From: an uncultured Clostridium sp.
GTDB taxonomy: Bacteria; Bacillota; Clostridia; Christensenellales; Borkfalkiaceae
Assembly (NCBI GenBank): GCA_900555925.1
Contig: USMU01000014.1
Span: forward strand, 1 to 30,336
DNA length: 30,336 nucleotides
Direction: 5' to 3'
This document shows positions 9,349-16,276 of this stretch, piece after piece. The stretch's first letter is position 1; each line of letters begins with the position of its first letter. The notes beneath the pieces were generated by a model. It saw only the letters and a list, made by a program, of their open reading frames with translations, ran no database searches and was not told the origin of the DNA. The translations under genes were made by a program, and so were the position numbers.

Positions 9349-9894
9349 TTATTTTCCGATTTTTTTGTAATAAAACTTGAAAAAGAATTTTCCCAGATAT
9401 TTTTCTATGAGCGCAGAATACTCCTCTTCGCTGACGATTCCGCCGTAATAGAGCATTTCATAAACCACATTGTTTTCGCGCGTCTTGTACCCCGCCTCGT
9501 TAAATCCGTTTTTGAGGTAAAAATTCTTTCTCCTCACCCGTTCTTCGCAGTTGTCGCACTCCTCGTCGAGCGTTTCGATGTTGAGGATAACCCTTCTGCC
9601 CTCGTTTTTTCTCTTGATTTCTCCCAGGACGGCGCCGCCGTAGCCCTTTCCCCGAAGCATCGGAGAGACGGCGAGGAAAAACACATAGGTAATATCGCGG
9701 AAATAGACCTCATGGACTAACCCGACGAAGGTATCCCCGTCGTAAACGCCGTACAGATTTGCACCGTCCTTTCTGGACTTTGCTTTCATAAAGAACCAAG
9801 GAACCCTTTCTTCCTTGGGAAACGAACGGAAATACAGCTCTTTCAGTTGTCTTTTCATTTCCGGTTTTTCGAATATACTAATTAATTTTATCAT
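9349..9894 (-). CDS. GNAT family N-acetyltransferase
   Basis: Acetyl-CoA-dependent transferase of unknown substrate. The acetyl-CoA loop is VSPMLRGKGYGGAVLGEI, with FYLKNGFNEAGY in the last core strand-helix unit. The C-terminal extension is rich in Phe, Tyr and Lys. A GTG at 9903 also opens the frame, but the ATG at 9894 is preferred because AGAGGTG sits 6 bases before it. It follows the next GNAT gene by about 15 bases, so the two are probably co-transcribed. Confidence 0.8.
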   Translation of the reverse strand: MIKLISIFEKPEMKRQLKELYFRSFPKEERVPWFFMKAKSRKDGANLYGVYDGDTFVGLVHEVYFRDITYVFFLAVSPMLRGKGYGGAVLGEIKRKNEGRRVILNIETLDEECDNCEERVRRKNFYLKNGFNEAGYKTRENNVVYEMLYYGGIVSEEEYSALIEKYLGKFFFKFYYKKIGK

Positions 9895-9909
9895 ACAAAA
9901 CACCTCTTT

Positions 9910-10443
9910 TCAAAAAATTTTATACCAAAAAATTGCCCGTTCTTCCGCGAGCTCCGTTCCGAGCCCCTCATAGAGCAAAGTATCCGCGCCGCCGATCCGA
10001 AATCCTGTCTTTACATAAAATCTGCAAGCAGCCAGATTCAAATCCTGAGTTTCAAGCATCAGACCTTTCAGTCTGCGCTCGGCCGCCCAATCCTCGGCTC
10101 TTTTAACGAGCCTCCTACCAATTCCCTGACCGCGTATGGCTTCCGAAACATATAATTCTTCGATATAAGCGAAATTATTCCAATTGCTTCTTAGGGTAAT
10201 CTGTCCCTCGACCCTGTCGGAAACCGCCAGAAATACGGTCTTGTCGCACGCGTCGATGTATTTCGATAGATCTCTGTCCTCACAGGGGTAGATTTTTATG
10301 CACGGTTTTTCAAACAATTCTTCAAAACTCGCCCAGCGTTTTCCGTCGAAGGTCGGTCGCAGCCTCCCGAAAACTTTTATCGATTTCAGACGCACTTTTT
10401 CAAATTCTTTCAGATACTCTCTTGTCAGCGGTACGATTCTCAT
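9910..10443 (-). CDS. GNAT N-acetyltransferase resembling streptothricin acetyltransferases (Sat)
   Basis: 177 residues. The segment from AYIEELYVSEAIRGQGIGRR through WAAERRLKGLMLETQDLNLA to ACRFYVKTGFRIGG, ending FWYKIF, follows the pattern of the streptothricin acetyltransferase group (SatA, Sat4), which acetylate the beta-lysine of streptothricin. Family similarity is clear, but drug specificity is inference; chromosomal relatives often have unknown substrates. ATG 10443 is preceded by GAGGT at about 11 bases. The frame stays open upstream without a start codon back to about 10595, which may be a remnant of another sequence. Confidence 0.75.
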   Translation of the reverse strand: MRIVPLTREYLKEFEKVRLKSIKVFGRLRPTFDGKRWASFEELFEKPCIKIYPCEDRDLSKYIDACDKTVFLAVSDRVEGQITLRSNWNNFAYIEELYVSEAIRGQGIGRRLVKRAEDWAAERRLKGLMLETQDLNLAACRFYVKTGFRIGGADTLLYEGLGTELAEERAIFWYKIF

Positions 10444-10604
10444 AACTTTTCTGACCTCGCGCTCAAAAATCTCCGACGACGAACCTATCCAATGCCGTGA
10501 GCCGTAAAATCCGTCAAAATCGGTATAATCTTCATAATCTGCGATGAAAACATCGGGCGTCTCGCAGTTGAAGCAACTGTTTCCCGAACCTCATTGACGG
10601 AGAC

Positions 10605-10643
10605 AAAAAAAGAGCCCGCCTCTGACTTTGGGCGGACTCTTTT
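10605..10643 (-). terminator. Intrinsic terminator of rplS
   Basis: On the minus strand AAAAGAGTCCGCC pairs with GGCGGGCTCTTTT (13 pairs, one T-G) around a 10-base loop and ends in seven T. Just before it, next to the rplS stop, a second perfect hairpin ACGGACGG/CCGTCCGT lies at 10647-10664. Confidence 0.9.
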
Positions 10644-10664
10644 CCGACGGACGGAACCGTCCGT

Positions 10665-11009
10665 TCAAATTTTCTCTTTGACTTTGGCAGCTTTACCCGT
10701 CAGATCGCGCAGGTAATAGAGTTTCGCTCTTCTGACCTTACCCTTTCTCACGACGGTTATGGCCGCGATTTTCGGGGAGTGCAGAGGATACGTTTTTTCC
10801 ACGCCGATGCCATAGGAAATATGACGCACCGTGAAGCTCTCCTGGATTCCGCCGTTTTTCTTCGCGATGACGACGCCCTCGAAATTCTGAACTCTTTCCT
10901 TGCCGCCTTCGATGATCTTGTAACCTACTTTGACCGTATCGCCGACGTTAAATTCGGGCACTTCGGATTTCAGGTTTTCCGCATCGATAGCTTCGATTAA
11001 TCCTTTCAT
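10665..11009 (-). CDS. rplS: 50S ribosomal protein L19
   Basis: 114 residues, the standard length for L19, a protein at the 30S-50S interface. Recognisable blocks are [51 protein letters not shown] and [23 protein letters not shown] 11009 is preceded by GGAGGTAAAGTCAC. It is monocistronic: a consensus promoter lies about 100 bases upstream and a strong terminator directly follows. The trmD-rimM genes often found next to rplS are not here. Confidence 0.97.
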   Translation of the reverse strand: MKGLIEAIDAENLKSEVPEFNVGDTVKVGYKIIEGGKERVQNFEGVVIAKKNGGIQESFTVRHISYGIGVEKTYPLHSPKIAAITVVRKGKVRRAKLYYLRDLTGKAAKVKEKI

Positions 11010-11050
11010 GTGACTTTACCTCCATTTGTACGAAATGTTCGTGACCCGCT

Positions 11051-11069
11051 GTCCGGCTCCTCGCCGAAC
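11051..11069 (-). promoter_or_regulatory. Hairpin in the rplS 5' leader
   Basis: In the roughly 90-base leader, minus strand GTTCGGC pairs with GCCGGAC around GAGGA. Leaders of L19 mRNAs in Bacillota are known to carry autoregulatory RNA structures. The hairpin is seen; the regulatory role is inferred. Confidence 0.4.
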
Positions 11070-11106
11070 CCGATAAAAGTCAGAGGAACACTCGAAGTCA
11101 TTGCTT

Positions 11107-11135
11107 ATTATAAACGATTTTTTCTTCTTTGGCAA
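11107..11135 (-). promoter_or_regulatory. SigmaA-type promoter of rplS
   Basis: On the minus strand TTGCCA (11135-11130) and TATAAT (11112-11107) are separated by exactly 17 bases. Confidence 0.88.
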
Positions 11136-11185
11136 GCGTTTTTGAGGGATTTTCGATTATTTTCCCCGATTTTGCGCCAAAATTT

Positions 11186-11674
11186 TTATTTTTCGGACGA
11201 AACTTTTATTTTCGTCGCCGCGCCGATGACGATAATCCGTTCGTCGCCGGGCCGATAGGCGATTTCGAGCGGTACATTCTGCCACGGTTCTATATCTCTC
11301 GGAGAGAATAAAAATCGCGATATTCCCTCTCTGGTCGTTCCCCTGTCGTCCCGAAAAGTAACATTCATCGCCAAAAGTACGCCCCAGCATTCAAAGGAAG
11401 CGGAACTCGTCTCGGCAAATAAATATTCTCCCGCGTTTTTTCTATAGTTCAGGAAAATCCGCAAAAAAAAGGCTCCTCCCCAAAGAGCCCCCAAAGCGAC
11501 CAAAACCAAAACGCCCGCGGCGATTGCGGCAAAAATTCCGTGTGCCGCCGCGCAGGCACCCGCACCGCCGCCGAATACGACGCAGCCCGAAAAGCATAAG
11601 ACGGAGAGTTTTTTCAGCCGAACCGAAGTAGCGCTCTCCGAAATTTTTTTGTATTCCGCGCTCTGCCTGTTCAT
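11186..11674 (-). CDS. Small membrane protein of unknown function
   Basis: 162 residues, family not recognised. A charged N-terminus (about 1-22) is followed by two hydrophobic helices (about 23-45 and 48-73, very rich in Gly and Ala) and a C-terminal soluble part of about 85 residues with alternating strand-like segments (SASFECWGVLLAMNVTFRD, VPLEIAYRPGDERIIVIG). This layout resembles small proteins with a two-helix anchor and a beta-rich tail. ATG 11674 has GGGAGGCTAT directly upstream. It follows a GNAT gene by 36 bases and probably shares its transcript from the promoter at 12270-12298. Confidence 0.75.
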   Translation of the reverse strand: MNRQSAEYKKISESATSVRLKKLSVLCFSGCVVFGGGAGACAAAHGIFAAIAAGVLVLVALGALWGGAFFLRIFLNYRKNAGEYLFAETSSASFECWGVLLAMNVTFRDDRGTTREGISRFLFSPRDIEPWQNVPLEIAYRPGDERIIVIGAATKIKVSSEK

Positions 11675-11710
11675 ATAGCCTCCCGCGCGGAGCGGCGGTT
11701 TTCCGCGCCG

Positions 11711-12208
11711 TTATTCTTCACCGCCCGCACCGTCCAGCCGCTTGCTGTAATAGACGAACTCGTTTCCCTCTTTGTCCTTTTCGTCGGAATCGGGATCAAA
11801 GCCCTCTTCTTTATAGAGCGAAATGGCGCGTTCGTTGCCCGTCAGTACTTCGAGCGTCACGGAAACGACCTTTTTTTTGAATTTTTCCTGCATCCATTCC
11901 ATGAATTGTTTCGCATAACCCTTGTGACGGAAGGGAGGGGCGATATACAATTCGTCCAAAAGGAGCACGTTTCCGCCCTCCTCGTTGCACCAATAAGTAG
12001 TGAGTAAGCCGTAACCGGCGGCGGGTTCGTCTTCTTTCTCAAAGATGAGATACCCCCAAAGATTTTCGTGATGATCGACGACGCGCTGAAAAGTTTTTTC
12101 TGCGATGGCGGCGTCAAAGGGGCGCATGGTGGCGTGAGAGCTGTAAAACTCCTCACAGAGTTTCAAAAAAGTTTCTCTGTCGTTTTCAGAAAAATATCGG
12201 ACATACAT
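11711..12208 (-). CDS. GNAT family N-acetyltransferase
   Basis: About 165 residues from ATG 12208 (MYVRYFSENDRETF). The core shows LLDELYIAPPFRHKGYAKQF (acetyl-CoA loop) and VLTGNERAISLYKEEGF, typical of the large RimI-like GNAT group; the substrate is unknown. The frame could be extended to a TTG at 12298, but that TTG is the first part of a TTGACA -35 box, so the upstream part is promoter and leader and the ATG at 12208 is taken. GGCGGA lies about 10 bases before it. Confidence 0.8.
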   Translation of the reverse strand: MYVRYFSENDRETFLKLCEEFYSSHATMRPFDAAIAEKTFQRVVDHHENLWGYLIFEKEDEPAAGYGLLTTYWCNEEGGNVLLLDELYIAPPFRHKGYAKQFMEWMQEKFKKKVVSVTLEVLTGNERAISLYKEEGFDPDSDEKDKEGNEFVYYSKRLDGAGGEE

Positions 12209-12269
12209 AAAGCGTTTTTCCGCCGCGCTGAAAGACGGCGCACGTTTTCCTTCCTTTTCGTTTTGTATT

Positions 12270-12298
12270 ATTTTAGCAAAGGCAGGCGCGAATGTCAA
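12270..12298 (-). promoter_or_regulatory. SigmaA-type promoter for the GNAT/membrane protein pair
   Basis: Minus strand TTGACA (12298-12293) and TAAAAT (12275-12270) are 17 bases apart. The bases from TTGACA into the spacer (TTGACATTCGCGC) are identical to those of the divergent promoter at 12338-12366. Confidence 0.88.
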
Positions 12299-12337
12299 AC
12301 GAATTTTTACCCCGAAAAATTTTTTTGTAATTTTCTC

Positions 12338-12366
12338 TTGACATTCGCGCGCGTTTCCTATATAAT
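12338..12366 (+). promoter_or_regulatory. Perfect consensus promoter for the riboswitch-oadB transcript
   Basis: TTGACA (12338-12343), a 17-base spacer and TATAAT (12361-12366). It faces away from the leftward promoter at 12270-12298, with 39 bases between the two -35 boxes. Confidence 0.92.
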
Positions 12367-12426
12367 GAAAAAGTCATACGGATTATGTTAAGGTTATCCT
12401 AGGCAAATCCGCGCGAAAGACGTATT

Positions 12427-12543
12427 CGCTTCGGGGAGTAGACGGGGCGCGCGACAAAAGAAGAAGGCGCGTCCGATGAATATCAATAGCACGATCTGCC
12501 GACGGGCGGATTTGGATTCATCTTAAACGGCGAGACCGCAGCG
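12427..12543 (+). ncRNA. yybP-ykoY (Mn2+) riboswitch aptamer
   Basis: The conserved loop GGGGAGTAG (12433-12441) and the 3' element GGCGAGACC (12529-12537) frame the domain. P1 is CGCTTCGG (12427-12434) with CCGCAGCG (12536-12543), one mismatch. P2 is GGGCGCGC with GCGCGTCC. P3 is GATGAAT with ATTCATC, then the TCAATAGCACGA internal loop that matches the known L3 metal-binding segment, then ATCTGCC with GGCGGAT. All conserved parts of the family occur in the right order. The 3' strand of P1 overlaps the 5' arm of the following terminator, so metal binding should prevent termination and switch expression on, as known for this class. Members sense Mn2+ and usually control metal exporters. Confidence 0.9.
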
Positions 12544-12589
12544 TAAATTTTTCCTCGTATTCGGGGAGAAATTTACGTTGCGTTTTTTT
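12537..12589 (+). terminator. Riboswitch-controlled intrinsic terminator
   Basis: CGCAGCGTAAATTT (12537-12550) pairs with AAATTTACGTTGCG (12569-12582) over 14 pairs and is followed by seven T. Its 5' arm shares CGCAGCG with P1 of the aptamer, so the two structures exclude each other. The oadB ribosome site GGAGG lies directly downstream. Confidence 0.9.
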
Positions 12590-12607
12590 GTAATTCGGAG
12601 GTATTTT

Positions 12608-13720
12608 ATGCAATTTCTCATCGACACCATCGCCCAGGTACAATGGCAGCAGGTAGTGATGTGGATTATCGGCGGGATACTCATCTTTTTGGCGATCAAA
12701 AAGGGAATGGAACCCGCGTTACTCCTGCCCATGGGGTTCGGAGCGATCCTCGTGAACATACCGAATTCTGCGGTCATCGGGGAGGGAGGAATCATTCAGT
12801 CCCTGTTCGAGGTAGGAATCGAAGCGAGCGAAGCCATGCCCATACTTTTATTCATCGGCATCGGCGCCATGATCGATTTCGGCCCGCTGCTTGCGAATCC
12901 GAAGATGTTCATTTTGGGCGGAGCTGCTCAATTCGGTATTTTCATTACGCTCATTTTGGCGACGCTCATCGGATTTTCGCCCGCAAACGCGGCGTCCATC
13001 GCAATCATCGGCGCGGCGGACGGCCCGACGGCGATTCTCGTTGCGATGAAACTTGCTTCCGATTATATCGGTCCGATCATGGTCGTGGCGTATTCGTATA
13101 TGGCGCTCGTTCCCATCGTGCAGCCCACCGTGGTGAAATTGTGTACGACGAAGAAGGAACGCCGTATCAAAATGCACTATAACGCACGGCAGGTCAATAA
13201 GCTGACGAGAATTTTGTTCCCCGTCATCGTTACGGTCGTAGCGGGACTTATCGCTCCTTCGTCGCTCTCCCTCGTGGGCATGCTGATGTTCGGCAACCTC
13301 ATCCGCGAATGCGGCGTGCTCGGTTCCCTGTCCGACACCGCCCAGAACGCCTTTTCCAACATCATCACGCTCCTTCTCGGAATCACGATCGCGTTCCAAA
13401 TGCAGGCGGATCAGTTCGTGCAGTGGGAAACGCTGATGATCATGGCGCTCGGGCTGTTCGCGTTCGTATTCGATACGGTCGGCGGCGTCATGTGCGCGAA
13501 GGTCATGAACCTCTTCTCGAAAAATAAAATCAATCCCATGGTGGGCGCGGCAGGTATCTCGGCATTCCCCATGTCTGCCCGAGTCATCGAAAAAATGGGA
13601 ATTCAGGAAGACCCTTCCAATCATCTTCTCATGCACGCCGTAGGCGCCAACGTTTCCGGTCAAATCGCTTCCGCCACGATCGGCGGTCTCATCATCGGCC
13701 TCGTTCAGGCCCTCATCTAA
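12608..13720 (+). CDS. oadB: OadB/GcdB-type sodium ion-translocating decarboxylase beta subunit
   Basis: 370-residue integral membrane protein. In known complexes the beta subunit couples decarboxylation of a biotin-bound carboxyl group to Na+ export. Signature motifs are intact: NAASIAIIGAADGPTAI with the key Asp, YSYMALVPIVQP with the conserved Tyr, and GISAFPMSARV with the Ser and Arg of region VIII. ATG 12608 has GGAGG 7 bases upstream and gives a normal GcdB-like length. No carboxyltransferase (alpha) or biotin carrier gene lies nearby; only a small gamma-like gene follows. The Mn2+ riboswitch upstream is an unexpected regulator for this family and raises the chance of a role in ion or metal homeostasis. 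Confidence 0.92.
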   Translation: MQFLIDTIAQVQWQQVVMWIIGGILIFLAIKKGMEPALLLPMGFGAILVNIPNSAVIGEGGIIQSLFEVGIEASEAMPILLFIGIGAMIDFGPLLANPKMFILGGAAQFGIFITLILATLIGFSPANAASIAIIGAADGPTAILVAMKLASDYIGPIMVVAYSYMALVPIVQPTVVKLCTTKKERRIKMHYNARQVNKLTRILFPVIVTVVAGLIAPSSLSLVGMLMFGNLIRECGVLGSLSDTAQNAFSNIITLLLGITIAFQMQADQFVQWETLMIMALGLFAFVFDTVGGVMCAKVMNLFSKNKINPMVGAAGISAFPMSARVIEKMGIQEDPSNHLLMHAVGANVSGQIASATIGGLIIGLVQALI

Positions 13721-13733
13721 GGAGGAAAGGTAT

Positions 13734-13961
13734 ATGTTCGATTTTCTTTTAGCGTCCAAACTGACTCCCGGAAATTGGGAAAACCTCAAAATCGCCCTGA
13801 CGATTCTCTGGCAGGGTCTCCTCGCCATTTTCGTCGTCATCGCAATCATCATCGGAATCGTCTATCTGGTCAACTTTTGCACGGCGAAAGCGGCACAGGC
13901 GAAGAAAAAGCGCGAAGAAGCGGCAAAGTCAGCCGACTCGGACGACGTCACCGAACGATAA
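13734..13961 (+). CDS. Small single-pass membrane protein, OadG-like
   Basis: 75 residues with an N-terminal part, one strong membrane helix (about 26-49, LLAIFVVIAIIIGIVYLVNF) and a highly charged tail (KKKREEAAK, then SADSDD). This is the usual shape of gamma subunits (OadG) that hold the beta and alpha subunits together. Sequence identity to OadG cannot be judged by eye. AAGGAGG lies just before the ATG, and the gene starts 13 bases after the oadB stop, so both are on the riboswitch-controlled transcript. Confidence 0.75.
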   Translation: MFDFLLASKLTPGNWENLKIALTILWQGLLAIFVVIAIIIGIVYLVNFCTAKAAQAKKKREEAAKSADSDDVTER

Positions 13962-14109
13962 CCTAAGTCACACGGCGTCATCGCATGTTCCTCAATCGAA
14001 CGGTGCCATAAAATATTATTCAAGTCGAACGCCGACGGATATTATCCGATCGGGCGGACAAGGCCGACGGAACGATAACGCTTTTTGCGGATTACTTTCC
14101 GCATTTCGT

Positions 14110-14138
14110 TTGACAAAATTCCCCGACGGGCATATAAT
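14110..14138 (+). promoter_or_regulatory. Perfect consensus promoter of the CDF gene
   Basis: TTGACA (14110-14115), a 17-base spacer and TATAAT (14133-14138), about 25 bases before the ribosome site of the transporter gene. The 148 bases between the OadG-like stop and this promoter hold only a short CGGAT/ATCCG hairpin and a duplicated gccgacgga. Confidence 0.92.
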
Positions 14139-14168
14139 GGAAGTAAACCCGTCCGAGAGGGAAAACCA

Positions 14169-15335
14169 ATGACAAAATTTCTGATTAAATTGTTTGTAAA
14201 AAACAACGCCGACGTCACCGACCCCGCCGTACGGGGTCGGTATGCCTCTTTGGCGGCCTTTACGGGGATCGTCCTCAACCTTTTGCTGTTTGCGGGAAAG
14301 CTGACGGCGGGACTTCTTGCAGCCTCGGTAGCCGTCGTCGCCGATGCGTTCAATAATATGTCCGATGCGGGCTCCGCGGTGGTCACGCTCATCGGCTTTC
14401 GTCTGGCATTAAAACCGGTGGATAAAGGTCATCCGCTCGGCCACGGGCGATTGGAATATATCGCGGGCTTTATCGTGGATCTCCTCATTATTCTCGTCGG
14501 AGCGGAGCTCTTCAAATCTTCCTTTGAAAAAATTCTTTCGCCCTCCCTCCCCTCCGTTTCGGTGCTGACCTATGCCCTGCTGAGCGCGGCGATACTCATA
14601 AAACTCTGGCTTTTTTTCTTTTACCGAAAAATCGGCAAACTTATCGACTCTTCCGCAATCCGAGCCTCGGCGTTCGACAGCCTGTCCGACACGGCGGCGA
14701 CCGCGCTCGTGCTCATTTCCGCGCTCGTCTCGAAGTTTACGGGGCTCGCCATCGACGGCTGGGCGGGAATCCTCGTCGCCTCGTTTATTCTCTTTACGGG
14801 CTTCAAGGCGGCGAAGGAGACGATCGACCTGCTGTTAGGGACTCCCCCGAAACCGGAATTTATCGAAGAGATCAGAAATTTCGTCAAGGGATACCCGGAA
14901 GTTGCGGGAATCCACGACCTCATTGTTCACGACTACGGCCCCGGCCGCAAATTCATTTCTTTTCATGCGGAAGTTCCCGCCGACAGCGACATCAATTACG
15001 CGCACGACGTGATCGACTGCGTGGAAAGGGACATGAACGAAAAATTCGGCTGCATCGTGACGATACATCTCGATCCCATCGAAATGAACGACGCCCGCGT
15101 ACAGGAGATGAAAAAGCTCGCGGAAGAGAGCGCGGCGGAAATCGATCCCGCCTTTACGATCCACGATTTCCGAATGACGAGCGGCGGCAAGCACGTGAAT
15201 ATGATTTTTGATCTTCAAGTCCCCTCCGACTCAAAAATGCCGACGGAAGAAGCGGCGAAAAGAGTGGCGGAGCGCATTTCCGAAAAAAATCCCGACTGTT
15301 ACGCCGTCATCAAGGCGGAGCATCCCTTTATCTGA
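14169..15335 (+). CDS. Cation diffusion facilitator (CDF) transporter, Mn2+-type motifs
   Basis: 388 residues: five or six membrane helices in the first 220, then a long cytoplasmic region with two CDF C-terminal-like parts (IHDLIVHDYGPGRKFISFHAEVP; ending KAEHPFI). It exports divalent cations in exchange for protons. The metal site in helix 2 reads NNMSD (NxxxD) and in helix 5 DSLSD (DxxxD). The HxxxD of zinc exporters is absent, and the DxxxD form is known from manganese and iron exporters such as MntE. ATG 14169 follows GAGAGGGAAAACC; the upstream extension of the frame covers the promoter and is rejected. Its place next to a Mn2+ riboswitch supports Mn2+ as substrate (inference). Confidence 0.9.
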   Translation: MTKFLIKLFVKNNADVTDPAVRGRYASLAAFTGIVLNLLLFAGKLTAGLLAASVAVVADAFNNMSDAGSAVVTLIGFRLALKPVDKGHPLGHGRLEYIAGFIVDLLIILVGAELFKSSFEKILSPSLPSVSVLTYALLSAAILIKLWLFFFYRKIGKLIDSSAIRASAFDSLSDTAATALVLISALVSKFTGLAIDGWAGILVASFILFTGFKAAKETIDLLLGTPPKPEFIEEIRNFVKGYPEVAGIHDLIVHDYGPGRKFISFHAEVPADSDINYAHDVIDCVERDMNEKFGCIVTIHLDPIEMNDARVQEMKKLAEESAAEIDPAFTIHDFRMTSGGKHVNMIFDLQVPSDSKMPTEEAAKRVAERISEKNPDCYAVIKAEHPFI

Positions 15336-15354
15336 AATACAGGCATAAAAACGA

Positions 15355-15397
15355 TGTCCGAACTTCGGCTCAGGCGAAGTTCGGACATTTTTTATTT
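15355..15397 (+). terminator. Strong intrinsic terminator between convergent genes
   Basis: TGTCCGAACTTCG pairs perfectly with CGAAGTTCGGACA (13 pairs, 7-base loop) and is followed by TTTTTTATTT. It ends the CDF transcript. The same hairpin may also serve the convergent regulator gene, whose stop is at 15392. Confidence 0.93.
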
Positions 15398-16261
15398 CTG
15401 TCGTTTGAAAAGCAGCTCTTTGAGAAAAGAACTTTCCAAAAACGGCGCGAGGGCTGTAAGCGACGAAACGTTTCCCTCTCGTTTGAGATACTCTGCCGCG
15501 GCATGTCCCAACGCTTCCTCATCCATGAACGGAGCGAGCACGACGAGCTGTTCGGGACCGCCGCCGCGCTCGACGATAATTTTCGCGATTTCGCTTAAAG
15601 CCGCGTCGTCCATGAACGGAGCGAGAGGCGCGAGTTCTTTTGCGTCTCCGTTCTTCTCTTCGACAAAATTCTTTGCGATTTTTTCTATTTTCTCCTCATC
15701 CATAAAGGGAGCGAGCGCCGCGAGTTCTTTCAGTTCTCCGCCCTTCTTTTCCAAGAACTCTTCGGCGATTTGTCCCAAGTCCTTCTCGTCCATGAACGGA
15801 GCGATTTCTTCGAGGCCTTTGAGATTTCCGTTTTCCTCCAACATTTTCCTTGCGCATTCCGCCAGATCCTCCTCGTCCATAAAGGGAGCGAGAAGCGCCA
15901 GCGCCTTTCTGTCCGCCTTTTGGTTTTTATTTTCCCTATACGTTTTTTTGAATTGTTCCTGCGTCAGAATGGGAGCCAGCTCGGAAAGTTCCTCCGCGGT
16001 GACGGCCGTCGGAACTTTGTCTTCCGAAATCTCCTCCACCAATTTCCCCTTGCGATCGTCACAGAGCAATTCCTCTATGCTCACGCCGAAAATTTCCGCA
16101 AGCTCGGGTAATTTGGAAATGTCGGGCATGGTGTTACCGCGTTCCCAATTGCTGACGGCCTGATAGGAAATATTCATTCTGTCGGCCAGTTCCATTTGCG
16201 TCAATCCCTTTTCCTTTCTCAAAGAGGATATTTTTTTTCCGATTTTTTGCATATCAAACAT
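15392..16261 (-). CDS. XRE-family regulator with seven tandem APFMD repeats
   Basis: 289 residues. The N-terminus (about 5-60) is a Cro/C1 helix-turn-helix with LTQMELADRMNISYQAVSNWERG. After a linker, residues about 93-289 consist of seven tandem repeats of 29-30 residues, each with L..LAPFMDEE.L..IA....... and a Gly-rich turn. The first (APILTQEQF) and last (APFLESSFL) are degenerate. The repeats predict pairs of helices that stack into a solenoid. Repeats are also visible in the DNA at about 87-90 bases spacing between 15520 and 15900. Ligand, partner and targets are unknown. AAGGAGAAAGAAAC precedes ATG 16261. It lies 15 bases after a small charged gene and is likely co-transcribed with it. 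Confidence 0.85.
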   Translation of the reverse strand: MFDMQKIGKKISSLRKEKGLTQMELADRMNISYQAVSNWERGNTMPDISKLPELAEIFGVSIEELLCDDRKGKLVEEISEDKVPTAVTAEELSELAPILTQEQFKKTYRENKNQKADRKALALLAPFMDEEDLAECARKMLEENGNLKGLEEIAPFMDEKDLGQIAEEFLEKKGGELKELAALAPFMDEEKIEKIAKNFVEEKNGDAKELAPLAPFMDDAALSEIAKIIVERGGGPEQLVVLAPFMDEEALGHAAAEYLKREGNVSSLTALAPFLESSFLKELLFKRQK

Positions 16262-16276
16262 GTTTCTTTCTCCTTT

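Noticed and set aside
9895..9903. GTG start for the GNAT at 9349-9894
   Set aside because: The ATG at 9894 has AGAGGTG at proper distance; the GTG overlaps that site.
12209..12298. N-terminal extension of the GNAT gene from TTG 12298
   Set aside because: The TTG is part of a TTGACA-17-TAAAAT promoter, so the region is not translated from there.
12427..12590. Na+ or Li+ riboswitch as the explanation of the oadB leader
   Set aside because: The GGGGAGTAG, TCAATAGCACGA and GGCGAGACC elements with the P1-P3 layout fit yybP-ykoY; I could not see features of another class.
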